A stretch of 64,000 nt of DNA from Henckelia pumila (lineage: Eukaryota; Streptophyta; Magnoliopsida; Lamiales; Gesneriaceae): assembly GCF_033568475.1 (NCBI RefSeq), contig NC_133122.1, positions 18,036,206 to 18,100,205 of the forward strand. The letters are read 5' to 3'. The stretch's first letter is position 1; the number at the start of each line of letters is the position of its first letter. Shown here one piece after another: positions 36,290 to 48,541 of the stretch. A program made the translations under genes and the position numbers. The notes under the pieces were generated by a model. It did no database searches. It was not told where the DNA came from and saw only the letters and a list, made by a program, of their open reading frames with translations.

Positions 36290-38085
36290 AAAAAATGTTT
36301 CGAAATTGGAAGCCTTAACACAAGATTTTGATTTTAGAATTGAGTTGCAATTTTTATGTTTTCGGAACACATTTCAAATGGTTGGATTATCAGGCTTGAC
36401 CTGGTCTCAAACGTGTCCCACTCGGCTGAGTTCCTTTTAGACTCATTCGTATATTAAACTCTGTTTTTGGATAAGTACTTAAAAAAAATATTATATTAAA
36501 GTGTGTTTTTAAACTTTTTTATAAAATATTTAACATGTGTTTGGACAGTTATTTTATTAAAAAAAAAAGGTTTTGAGAGTTAAAATACAATATGTCTTGA
36601 TTTCTATTACTGCGTTCAATTATAAAAACATTAAAAAACACTTAATCGTTATTTAAAAACTATATTTGGAGAATTTTTTAAAACAAATATTTTTCAAAAT
36701 GTTTTTATAAAACTTTTCTCCAAATAAATATTTTAAGTTTTTTTTTTCACCAATATAATGCTAAAAAAAAAAAAATCCATTTGCTAAAATTGAACCCAGC
36801 TGGACGATAAATATTTATTTATTTCTTGATAACATCATAATCAGAAAATATTATAGATTAGAGAACAAAATCTTAATTAGTGTCTTCTGGTGCCGTATTA
36901 TTTACGAGTCAAGTCAATAAACTCAATACGCTGACAGATTATTCCTTCAACGGACAACGTGGGATTTGAGTACGTCGACTTCACTCATACGAATTTTAAA
37001 ATAAAATAGTGGTTCGTCACTTATGACAAAAAATGGTTTAAAACAAAGAGATCTGCTCTTCAAAAAAGATTTACCTGTGACTCATCGAAAACTCTCCAAC
37101 TCTTAAGTCAAGTAGAGCCAAAATTAGAAAAATAGAGGGAACTTATTAGCAAATGAGAAGTTAATCTTTCAAATAATTAAAAAAATGGCATATTTATGAA
37201 ACAAATTGACTCTTGTTCGCTCTTTTTTTAAAAAAAAAATATCAAAGTTAGTGTACTACGGTGCTTGCAAAATCAAAGACCTCAATTGAAGTTGTTTGGA
37301 GCCAATAGATCTAGCTACAATGATATCATGAAATAAAGTGGTGATTTTTATTAAAAACTAGAATTTTTATTTTTAACCTGACAATAACACTTGATCTAAT
37401 ATAATATAACTGTGTGAAATCGGTCTTCAACTAGCGCTCGTCGGGTTTCTAAATTCAAACCTTCATAATATTTATTTGGGATATTAAAGTAAGTTTTAAT
37501 CATTTAATCACGACACAAATTTTTTTTTTTTACGTTTGACAAAATTTTCTTATGATTTTTATGTAGTTCTTTATGTTATATTATGGTAGGTAGATCTAAT
37601 AGCCCCAAGTAAGGATTTATTATGTTATATACTTTTCGCAATTACGTACGTGTGTTATGCTACCAATGCTTGAAATTTGCTTATACATCTTGAGGATTTT
37701 TTTGGGTCATGCATCTTTGAGATTAATTGACTCGTGATTGCTTTCATTAATTACTTTTGTTAACAAAATTAAACGTAGGTGATTTATTAAAATGTAATCT
37801 TTGTAACGAATTTTTCGTCAGAGAAAATTATGATCTTTATTAATTTAGCCAACCCTACTAAAAATGTATGATACTTATATATCTAATTTGTTTACATACA
37901 TAATGGTTTTTTTAAAAAAAAAATTTTTTACTCCAATTTGGTCTCAATTCGATCAAATTCGATTTAAATTCAACTTAATTTGGTTTCGATTTTGGATTAA
38001 TGCTCCCAATCCGATAAATCCGGACCCAAGCCAATCCGGTATCATACAGGATTGGTACGGTTTCATCTGTTGACAATCCAAAATA
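36290..38085. other. AT-rich spacer between UGT-A and the MITE
   Basis: The likely UGT-A promoter lies at its left end. No other gene or repeat boundary recognised. Confidence 0.4.
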
Positions 38086-38090
38086 GTTTA

Positions 38091-38217
38091 GGTAGTGTTT
38101 GGGAGAGCTTCTATGAAACACTTCTCAGCTTTTTGTTAACAAAATTTCACAAAATTTCAAATTTTTGTTAACGAAAAAGCAGAGAAATACTTCTAAGGAG
38201 CTTTCCCAAACACTACC
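38091..38217. mobile_element. Tourist-like MITE (PIF/Harbinger type)
   Basis: A 127-bp near-palindrome. It starts GGTAGTGTTTGGGAGAGC and ends with its inverse GCTTTCCCAAACACTACC, with a TTA target duplication at 38088-38090 and 38218-38220. The inner arms (CTTTTTGTTAAC and GTTAACGAAAAAG) also pair. The TTA duplication and the GTGTTTGG-type ends fit PIF/Harbinger. Confidence 0.85.
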
Positions 38218-38265
38218 TTAATCTGGTCGACTAACAATCCAACCAAACTAATCGTTGGAATATGG

Positions 38266-38689
38266 AGGGGTGCAAACGAATCGAATCGAGCCGAATAATG
38301 ATAAAATTTTAAGGCTCGAATTCGGCTCGATAAGAGTATATTCGAGTTCGAGCTCGATTTGAAGTTCGATAATTTCAAATATTTTGGCTCGTGCTCGACT
38401 CGAAATGAAGTTCGAGTTCGAAATATTCGAACCTATTCGTGAACTATTCAGATATTATGGTTCGAAAAGTTCAAAAAAGTTCGAAATGTATATATATTAT
38501 TATATAATTATATTAATTAAATATTAAGGTTCGCGAACTATCGAACAGAGTAATTTTGGCTCGAGCTGCTCGAAAAAAAGTTCGAACATGTTCGAATTCG
38601 GCTTGAGTTCGATAAGCTCAAATACGAATCAAATATTTATCGAGTGGGCTCGTAAAGCTCACGAACATGTTCGGTGCGTTTGCACCCCT
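38266..38689. repeat. 424-bp repeat with AGGGGTGCAAACG terminal inverted repeats
   Basis: 13-bp inverted ends at 38266-38278 and 38677-38689. The interior is full of TTCGAGTTCGAGCTCG words. Similar AGGGGTGCAAACG-ended elements are widespread in plants. No clean target duplication found. Confidence 0.75.
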
Positions 38690-38699
38690 ATGAAAAACC

Positions 38700-39810
38700 T
38701 CCAATCCCAACACAACCTATCTAGATTTGCACTTAGACAGACCACCAACTCCCCAAAAATTTAAAAAAACATTACCATTTTTTTAAAATCATAAATATAT
38801 TATCTTTACTATTTTATAAAACTTGAGTCACCTTTAAAAAAAAATTTAGATGCGTTTTGATGAAACCAAAGTATATTTATCATTTAACCCTTGGTAGTTA
38901 TTTAAAATTTTATATATTTACATTGAAAAAAGGTAAAAATACGTGAAAAACAAAAACAAAAAAAATTATTTTGCATTTTGAGAACTGCATTCTATCACAT
39001 TACTAATAATTACACCCACTTTTCGTATGTTGAAGGAAACTGCAATCAATTTGATTTATGTCATATTGACCATACACATAGCGTGTGCACATTTGCTAGT
39101 TATAAATAATATATCTTTCAAAATTCAACCATCAAAAACCAAATAAAAATCATTATAAATAAATAATATAAGTGTTTCAAAGTTCTTGAATCATACAATA
39201 TTTTAAAATTTATACAATATAATAAACTATTATAAATAATTCAAAACTCATCAACCATACATAATCCAATAAAATAAGAATTAGCGGGTCAGACTGCCAT
39301 AACCTATGGCTCGAACAAGCTGGTCCACATTCAAATGAGATATTGAATTAGTAATCCAACTCACCTATTTTTAACGGCGGGAGTGGAAAATTTTTCAAAA
39401 AAAGGCAATCCTGTTAAAAGTCTAGTCTATACTACAACATCATAAAGATGTAATGAAGATATAATTAGTAATGTAGATTAATTATGGAAAAACTAGTTGG
39501 AACACTTGAAAATTTTCAATTTAGTAACGTCAAGCAAAGTAACAGACACAGTATTATATATGTAAAATAATAATATATATACCACCATTAATAAATACAG
39601 TTGAATTATGCATAATCATGGGAAGAATCGTGAAAGATTTGAAACAAAACAAATGACAACAATTGGAAGTAGATATGCATGGACCAATCAATCCATGCAA
39701 AACTTGATTCATTACATTGGAAAGAACATTAATGCCCAAACTCGAATCTACATATAACTAACTGATTTGAGAACATACACAAAATTTGATGAATGATATA
39801 CACAGATAAA
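38700..39810. other. AT-rich spacer downstream of UGT-B
   Basis: It includes AT-rich words (ATCAACCATACATAAT) that recur in diverged form near 43500-43700. No gene seen. Confidence 0.4.
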
Positions 39811-39818
39811 ACAGATAA

Positions 39819-41472
39819 CTAAGATGATTTCTTTTGTTTCGCCAATTTTGCGATATCTTCGATCAACAACTCAATGTTTAAGCAAGACGATCCGCCTTCT
39901 TCAACCGATCTTTTCGCCATTTTCCCAAGCTCTTGTGCCACTCTCCTCCTCTCACATCCCTCTTCTCCTTGATCCATTACCATCTCGACCGCGGCCTGGA
40001 TTCCGTCCCTCGTCACCTTGTCTTCCGGCCTTTGTGTCTGCCCCAGATGCACCGAAACTCGAGCTCCGACTCCAACTCCCGTCTTCAAAACCTGCACCAC
40101 TAACTTCTCATTCAAAAACTGCTCACCAAACAGAGGAAATGTAACCATCGGCAAACCGGCACAAATGCTTTCCAGAGTCGAGTTCCATCCACAATGAGAC
40201 AAGAATCCTCCCACCGCAGGGTGCGACAGAATCAGCACCTGTGGCGCCCAACCCCGAACCAAAAGGCACCTTTCTCTATTCCTTTCCTCGAACCCGTCCT
40301 CGGAAATCCACTTCTCGATTTCTTCGGATTCTGATCCAGTGTTCACCACCAGAATAAACGGATGATTCGATGCTTCTAGCCCCAAAGCAAGCTCAAGAAA
40401 CTGTGGAGCCGAAATGCGCGCTAGGCTCCCGAGACAGGCGTAAATTACAGAACCCGGCGGCCTAATGTCGAGCCATTTCAAGCACTGAGCTGCATCAATG
40501 GAGGCTTGATTGCCTCTCTCTGCCCTGTCTAAATTGTCATCACTTGAAAGGGATAAAGGCCCTATACACCAAACTTTGCCTCCTCTAATCTTTTTAAACT
40601 CATCCACATATCCTTTTTCTAGCTCTTCAAAGCTGTTCACCACTACTCCATATGCCTCTGCCTCCGTTAATCTCACCTATATATATTAGTTTCACCATGA
40701 ATAATATAACACAACTTGAGTGATAATTTGTGTTTAATTACAAGGCATAAATATTAAAAATCTTGCAAATTACTCTAATACATATATATGAATTTGGGTA
40801 TGGAAATTCAGGAGAAAAAAGGATTTTTACTACCGATCGAATTACCTGTTCTCGAAACTCGGGAAAATCATTGATTCTTGGGTTAAACAATCCCGGAAGC
40901 TGAAGCTTTGTAAACTCAATTTCATGGGGCAAACCAGGCACAAGAAATGGGACTGTTTCCGGGACAGTTTGATGAATCTTGGAGACATACAAATTATGCA
41001 TCACCAGCTGGGTAAAAGAGCTCATCCCATCAAAAGAAACCCTGGGAATCCCAAATTTCTGGCAGGCCTCCGCCATCCACGGCAGATGCTTGTCGAAGAT
41101 TACGCAGCTAGGGATGGGATTCATTTCTTCCATTTTTTCTTCCACAATCGCCTGCAAGAGTTTGATAGCCACGAAGAAATTTTGGATTAGCTGGTAAGAG
41201 GGGAGAGTGTCGGCGCTTTCGCATCCCGCCGGCAATCCAGCTTCCTGGGACGGAAACCTAATCTGAAGCAGCCGGATTGGTAATCCGGACATGGCGGCTC
41301 GATTCACCACCGAACTGAATCGATTGAAATTCAAGGGGGTGAGCATGATTGTTACGTTAACGCCGTGCCTGGCCAGCATCTTGGCCATGTCTATCATCGG
41401 AATTACGTGGCCGGGAGCCATTAAAGGGATCAAAAGGAAGCTCAGCTGCTCTGTTTTTTCTATGGCCGCCAT
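39819..41472 (-). CDS. UDP-glycosyltransferase, UGT73-like (UGT-B), one intron
   Basis: Two exons on the minus strand, 41472-40846 and 40676-39819, with a 169-bp intron (GTAATT...TATAG) in phase 0; 494 residues. The join reads FREQ|VRLTEAEAYG and aligns with IRDQMQEAESSSYG of UGT-A, so the splice is well supported. Catalytic His H22 (LMAPGHVIPM) and Asp D127 (SCVIFDKHL) are present. The PSPG box spans 352-395 (WAPQVLILSHPAVGGFLSHC) and ends in Gln. Odd points: FPLFGEQ where relatives have WP.F..Q, and a Gln/Arg-rich insertion (LGQTQRPEDK) in place of the usual GEEEKVGV. It is the only member of this cluster with an intron. Likely a cytosolic glucosyltransferase of a small metabolite; substrate unknown. 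Confidence 0.92.
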
Positions 41473-41489
41473 TGAAACGGCCTTTTGAG

Positions 41490-42870
41490 TTCTCCAAGGA
41501 TGTGATCAAAACTTATTAGAATACCACACAAAAATTTATGCTATGCTGAGATAAGTTGTCAAAGACAAATTTATACTCAAATTTTATTTTATTTTTGAAT
41601 CACGGTGGAGTTCTTACAATTGAATTCCTCTGTAGTATTCGTCCAAATTTTTTTTTTTTTTTGAGAACATATTCGTCCAAATTTGAAACATCTAAAAATT
41701 AACATTCTTATAATATAAAATAAGATTTTATTTGGGCTTCTGTTATCGTTATTTTTCGGTGTATACCGATCATTGAATGAGTTTCGGATTAACATAATAG
41801 TCTACAAACTACGATAGTCGAATAAAAGGTATCAGATAAGCACTTTGCGACATGTTCATCCGAAAAACCGTTAATACAATGAATCAAACTTTTAGCCGTT
41901 GATCAAGGATTCACTTGTGCCATTAACCCAAACAGTACTTCCTGATAGTACTTCCTGATATATATATGAACCTTTTGAGACATATGATTGTCTATCCAAC
42001 TTTTATGTTGTCGAACTATTTTGAAAATACATATGCTCAATGCGTATGTAAGCGCTTACATGATCAACGAGGAATTTTTTGTTTGTCGCGTACTAGTTTG
42101 TTTCTTTGTTCTTATTGTTTTATTTTACTTTTTTCCTCGAAAAGAGTTCTAATTGTTTGAATGGTTTTTATGATCTTCAAAATGTAGTCTTCTGTTTTTT
42201 TTTTTTAATTTATAAAAGAGTAGTCTTCTGTTTCTTCGAAATGGATGAGTTATATATGATCTAGTTATTTATTCAATTATTTATTTGGTTTGCCTTTTAT
42301 TTAATACATTGTTATAGGGGTCTTCTATATTTCCACTAAAATTAAGCTACAGCCATTTGTACACATCAATGAAATCAAGTTGTTCAAAACAACAAAATAT
42401 AATTTTAAAAACCACAAAAATCTTGATAAAATTAATTTTAAAATTGAGCTTTCGGAGTAAGTTGAAAAACAATTTTATAAATCAAACAAAACAAATCCTA
42501 CAAATATATTTCAGAAAATGGGTTGGGCAAAGTATATATTTGCTGATTAAAAAATCTAACATGGACTACTAAAGTTATATATATATATATATATATTATA
42601 ATTAATAAACAAAAAAAATCAAGACTGAGCTGAAGCCCACCCAACCTTTAGGATGACTCCGCCTTGCGTGAAAGGTGTTAACTCTCCTTATATTTATAAT
42701 AAAAATAATAATATTTTTGCATAAAATGTCAAGAATTAATAATATGTTTTGGAACCTTTGATGATAGATTTTGATGCTTTATTTGATCGTATATCAATTT
42801 AAACTTTATTGTTATATATGTTAAGTATTTGATATTTCTTACCTTCACTATCGACATCCTATTTATTATA
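41490..42870. other. Spacer and probable promoter region of UGT-B
   Basis: AT-rich DNA with a TACTTCCTGATAGTACTTCCTGATA direct duplication of 13 bp (41936-41960) and an (AT)n run near 42574-42597. No gene seen. Confidence 0.4.
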
Positions 42871-42878
42871 CCTAATAT

Positions 42879-43227
42879 CAAAGTTCTAAAAAGCGCGAAG
42901 CGCGTCGAAGCCTGAAGGTCAAGCTTCAAGTTTTTCAAGCTTAAGCGAGCTTAGAACGAGTTTAAGCGTGAAAAAATGTTTTCAATTTTTACTATAATTT
43001 TAATTATTTTAAGACAAACATTAAATAAAATGTTATATTAACCATAAATATATGATTTAGTAGATAATTCAAGTTCTAAACTATAAATATACATATTTAT
43101 AAAAATGTTTTCATTTCAAAAAACAAATGAAATCTTCTGTTCTAAAAAGTGGCCGTTTAATCGAGTTTAAACGTATTAAAACTTAAACAAAATTAAACAT
43201 CGCTTAAGCAAGTTTTTTAGAACATTG
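42879..43227. mobile_element. hAT-like MITE, 349 bp
   Basis: The ends are inverted repeats (CAAAGTTCTAAAAA and the inverse TTTTTAGAACATTG) with an 8-bp target duplication CCTAATAT at 42871-42878 and 43228-43235. The interior has GCGCGAAGCGCG and CTTAAGCGAGC words and no coding capacity. An 8-bp duplication fits the hAT superfamily. Confidence 0.82.
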
Positions 43228-43235
43228 CCTAATAT

Positions 43236-45870
43236 TAACTCTCCTCCTAACCATGTGAGCTAAGCTGGCAATTGCCCCGCAGAAGTTCCTAATTTGAAAA
43301 GATAACAGGCAACGTTTTATTACTTTTTAAGATGTTTTGTCAATTTTTTTAAAAAAACAAAAGCTAACTCAACCCAAATGCATGAGTTTTTAAACCCAAT
43401 AAAAAATTTTTTTAAAAGCGCAACTCTGATTGTAAAAGCTCGTTTAAATTTACAAAACATAATTCATTATTATAATGCAAATGTTTCAAATTAATCAACA
43501 ATATATAAATAATAAAAATATTTCAAATTTATCAATTATACATAACTTATTATAAATTATGTGAATCTTTCAAACCCATAAACTATACATAAATCTTTTC
43601 AAGTATTATAAATATTTCAAAATCATCTATGCATAAATGATAAATCATTTCAATCAATATTTTAAAACTCATCAATCATATGCATATCATTAAAAATAAT
43701 ATAAAACATTTTTTTAAAAAAATTTTGACAAGCTAACTAGTCTCGCCGTGGTCCGCGACCCAAACAGGCCAATCTATTTTAGCCCAGCCTAGTCCAAGCT
43801 ATCATACTCAACCCAAATTTGTATTAAAAAATAATCATTTTATTTAAACAAAAGGACTGGAAAAATTAAAAAAAATAAAAGATTAAACTCTTTCCTCTTT
43901 AATACGTAAGCGAAGTCTCAAAACGAGAAGGGCGGTGTATAATGTAACAATTTCGATTATGTACAAACTTTACTTTGCCAAAGAATGAAATTTAGAGTGA
44001 ATTACATATTTGCACAGCACAAATTGTTACATAAAATAGAAGACACGATTTTATTCTCGGATGTTTAGATAAAAATCGAGACCGTATTCAATTTTTTTTT
44101 TTTATCACGATTAAATAACGACAATTTAAAATAAAAATTTATTTTATATCTAAAATAAAACAAGCCTGTCTGTAAACATTGTTGTAAACTTGTAATTTTC
44201 CTTTTACTTGAGTTTTTTGAAGCATATTTTTACTTGATTTTAAACTGATAATAAAATTAATCGAATGTTCATTCTAAAATAAACTTAATAAATAATAATC
44301 TAACCATTCACCAAACGATATTCTTTTTTTTAAAAATATATATAATCTTAAATGCGAAGTCTTCACGCAATTACGTGTACTGTTTCTCCACGACATGTGT
44401 AGAAGAAAAAACCCAAAATTAGCTGTTATCTTCGTTTGTTCACTAGTGAGGAATTAAAGGGCTACACAGCATGCATGTGTCTAAGAGTATATCACATTTA
44501 ATTTCGAATTTTTAATTTGATCGTTGGAAAATTCTCGAAAAACATACACTTCTTTATTTGAATTAATAACATTTCATCGAGTTAATCTATAATTTACATT
44601 TCTTTTCAAGAATTCAAATAATAATGGATTGTAGATCAGTAGATGGCTTGAGAACAAGATAAATAATTAAGGTCGATTCATCAATTTTTATTTTGGTTTA
44701 ATCCATAAATCAAGGTTATGTTACTCTAAAGTGAGCCACACAAATACCTTGCTTGTACATACCCAAGTGCGATACAACAAAAATTATTAACATATCTCTT
44801 CAAAATATCATATAGACAGTTTTGTTTTGTTTTGTTTTGTTTTTTGTTTTTTGTTTTTTGTTTTTTTTTTGAAATCATAGACAGTTTTGTTATCCTACAA
44901 AGCAACAAAAGTGTCAATCCAACTTGTGTTTTTTTTCTTCCATATGTTCACATGCAGGCCCAGGGCCCCACCCATGGTGGAGGCCCCAGTTTTATTAAAT
45001 TTTTTTATAATATATAATATAATTATTATATATTAATAAGATCCAATTAATTATTAAAATTATTATATTATAATAATTATCATAAACAAAATAAAATCGA
45101 AAAATAGTCACGCTCAACCTATGACAAATCTGTCGTCCAAACTTATATATTCAATTTTTATTTAGTTCATCACTTGTCATTTTATTGTTGTTTAGTGTCC
45201 ATCCACATTGCCCTTATGTGATTATCGATTTTCCTAGCCTCGAGTTCTTAGCTTGGGTTGTTTGAGCAATTTTTCTGCATCTAATTGTGCTAAAATTTGA
45301 TTTATGAGTCATTCAGTATAATTTTGATTTCATGTAATATTTTAATATTTGTTGTTAATTTAATGTGGGGGTTAAAAATTAATGGATTGAAAGTACGATT
45401 TTTGAAACCTAATTTTGAAAATTGACTTTTTTTTGTTTAAATTTTGAATATTTAAATTAACTATTTATAAATTGAATTTGCAACTGAATTGTAAGTGTTC
45501 ACGTAGATAGTTTATTGTGACTTTTTTATAAAATAATTCATGATTATGAAATATAAAAGATGATTTTATATAACTCAATTATATTTGACATTGCAAATTA
45601 ATGTAAAAGGTTTTTTGTTTTAAACTACGTTCGATGCCTCGTTTCTCTAGAACCATCCCTGCTCACATGAAATCTATTTTTTTTAAAAAAAATAAAAACT
45701 GCATTGGGACTTCAACTGACATGGGTGCAAGTGTAACAAAATCAATAATGTAAATGTAATACAAGTTGCTGAGGACTTTAAATTTTTTATTTTGGGAAAA
45801 AAAAACGAGGTGTACGTAGTCATCCTAGAACTTTCTTTCACGTGTATGAAAGTTTTGAATGGCATGCAAA
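43236..45870. other. AT-rich intergenic DNA
   Basis: 2.6 kb without a recognisable gene. It contains a TTTTG microsatellite (44821-44868) and AT-rich dispersed-repeat-like stretches. Confidence 0.4.
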
Positions 45871-45889
45871 TGAGAATGGAAAAAGGATA

Positions 45890-46000
45890 AACCCGATCCC
45901 GCATGAAACTCGCCCCGACGGGGCGGGTTTAGACATGCCAAAGCAGGTCCATAAGCAGGTTCGGGGCGGGTTTCGGGTTTGGCCAAACCCGCTCCGCCAA
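45890..46000. repeat. GGGGCGGGTTT-type GC-rich repeat
   Basis: CCCCGACGGGGCGGGTTT, GGGGCGGGTTTCGGG and CAAACCCGCTCCGCC recur within 110 bp and can fold back. It is a GC-rich island in AT-rich DNA, similar to a dispersed plant repeat. Confidence 0.55.
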
Positions 46001-46536
46001 AGTATTTATATATATATATAAATTTAAAATATACATGTATATATATAAATATATATGCAATATTAATAATATATAATTATATTTTTATACTAAATAATTA
46101 ATATTTTATCCATAATTTGTGTATATAATATTATTAGATTGAAATAAATTTATTTTATCATGATAAGTTTAGTATAAAAATGTATCATTATAATATTTTT
46201 TTGGCTAATAATTATTAATTAATTACAAATTGATTAATTTTGAGTCGTGAGAATATTTTTTTTATCTTAAATAATATCGATATATATTTGAAATTAAATT
46301 TAATGATTTTTGTTAATTTTTAAACTTTTACATTTTTTAATTTAATAAATTTAAAATTATTTAATTTTTTGTGAGTTGTATTACCCTTTTAACAAACAAT
46401 AAAATTTGTTACAAAATAGTGGAATCCCACGAACTAACGAGAAAAACTCCCAACTTGCCAAGCAAGAATCTGTTGGATCCATAATAATCAAGCTCAAAAC
46501 CTCAAAATCCTCGGAAAATCTTCATCCGTTTTATCC

Positions 46537-48019
46537 ATGGAAACTCACTCGAGCCCGGAAGCTCCACTTCATCCTGTTCCCTCTCATGGCTCCGGGGCAC
46601 ATGATCCCGATGATAGACATTGCGAAACTACTCGCACAGCGAGGTGTCGTAGTTACAATCATCACCACCCCGCTCAATGCCAACAGATTCAGCACATATA
46701 TTGATCGCGCGACAGAATCAGGCCTCGAAATCCGCCTCCGTAAGCAGGGTTACCGGAAGGGTGCGAGAATCTTGATTCGCTGCCCTCACTGGATTTGGCT
46801 TCAAATTTTTTTGTAGCACTTAGTTTGTTGCAGAAAGAAGTGGGAGGATTGTTCGAGGAGCTGAAACCTCGGCCGAGCTGCTTGATTTCAGACATGGGTT
46901 TGCCCTGGACTACTCAGATTGCCGAAAGGTTTCAGATTCCTAGAATAGTTTTCGATGGAACTTGCTGTTTCTCCCTCTTGTGCTCGCACAATATTGTATC
47001 CTCCAAGATTCTCGATACCTTAGAGTTCAGATTCGGAGCAATTCGAGGTTCCGAATCTGCCTGATTCGATCAAGTTAAGAAAATTCCATGTCACGGGTTC
47101 CACGAATAGGAAATCGTCTGCTATAAAAGATGTTACAGAACAAATCAGAGCTGCGGAAAAGACATCGTTCGGGGAAGTGGTGAATAGTTTTCAAGAACTG
47201 GAGGCAGAGTATGTGAAGGAGTATAGCAAAGCCAAAGGTGAAAAGGTCTGGTGCATCGGCCCTGTTTCACTGTGCAACGAAAACAGCCTGGATTTGGTCG
47301 ACAGAGGAAACAAAGCTTCCATCAACGAGCAAGATTGCCTAAAATGGCTCGATTTACACGAGCCCGGGTCGGCTATTTACGCCAGCCTTGGGAGCTTATC
47401 ACGCCTAGTAGCACCGCAAATTATCGAGCTTGCACTTGGCCTGGAGGAATCCAACAGGCCTTTTGTTTGGTCATTGGGAGGAGGCGACAAATCAGGCCAA
47501 CTAGAGAGATGGATCCTTGAAAGCGGATTCGAACAAAGGGTCGATGGAAGAGGACTCATAATCCGGGGATGGGCACCCCAAGTTCTGATCCTGTCACACA
47601 AGGCAATCGGAGGATTCTTGACGCATGCCGGATGGAACTCGGCGCTGGAAGGGATTTCGGCCGGGGTGCCGATGGCGACATGGCCACTTTTTGCAGAGCA
47701 ATTTTGTAACGAGAAATTGGTGGTGGAAGTGCTGAAGATCGGGGTGAGTGTAGGCGTGGAGACGCCTGTCAAGTGGGGAGAGGAAGAAAAAGTGGGAGTT
47801 TTGGTTAAGAAGGACGATGTTAAGAAAGCTTTGGATATGGTGATGGATGGAGGGGAGAAGGGAGAAGAAAGGAGGAAGAAAGCTCGGGAGCTTGGAGAAA
47901 TGGCGAACAAGGCTATCCATGGAGGTTCTTCTTATGGGAATATGACAAGTTTGATTCAAGAGATTATGGCCAAAGCAAGTCTTGATGACTATGGTGGCGA
48001 AGAGACTGTTCTTGTATAG
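46537..48019 (+). pseudogene. UGT73-like pseudogene (UGT-C)
   Basis: This intronless glycosyltransferase copy is broken in three places. The apparent start ATG 46537 (METHSSPE) is out of frame with the next part, implying a one-base shift before about 46561. At 46735-46745 the frame changes again and several residues that precede AGLPEGCE in the sisters are missing, so a small deletion occurred. At about 47025 a further one-base shift breaks the frame before SEQFEVPNLP. After 47177 the rest is open to 48019: the UDP-binding half with PSPG box (WAPQVLILSHKAIGGFLTHA), in which the usual HCGWNS is HAGWNS. The His (APGHMIPM) and Asp (SCLISDMGL) positions remain. It lies tail to tail with UGT-D, 522 bp apart. 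Sequencing error could explain one break, hardly three. Confidence 0.9.
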
Positions 48020-48541
48020 GAGATACTATGGTAGCAAGTGCACTTCACATCTTTAAAATTGTGTTGCTATTTTAGATTTGAATGAACATGCTTGCATGTT
48101 TCAAACGCTTAAAACTTTTAAAATTCTTATGATGTATCAATACCAAGTTACGGAATGATTGCATCAAGCAACCCGTTATTTTCTGGATTTCAGAAGCGCA
48201 CATATGATCTGAGTTTCAGAGACACACAGAGCTTATTTTTAAACCATAAGTCAAGAATCACTTCTCTTAATAATCGCACACACTCCCTTCATATTATGTA
48301 ATTGCAAACCATTAAATTTGCAAACGGGTTTATACGGGTTAGTGTAGATTTGATTAACCATGTTCTTCTGCCATTAGTTGTTCAAATGTACACTAAAACA
48401 CAATAACAGGAGCAAGGCTAAAAAAAATAAAAAATAAGCCTTTTACTGCAATGGCGAGAACCAAATTGTTAACCACAGTACAATTTAATGATTTATAATC
48501 AAGTCTTAATGGACTGCAATTTTCTCATATTTTTTCATGAT
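48020..48541. other. Spacer between UGT-C and UGT-D tails
   Basis: Convergent 3' ends. No coding frame seen. Confidence 0.5.

Noticed and set aside
47377-47959. Minus-strand frames opposite UGT-C
   Set aside because: Antisense shadows with Ser/Pro-rich composition and no domain.
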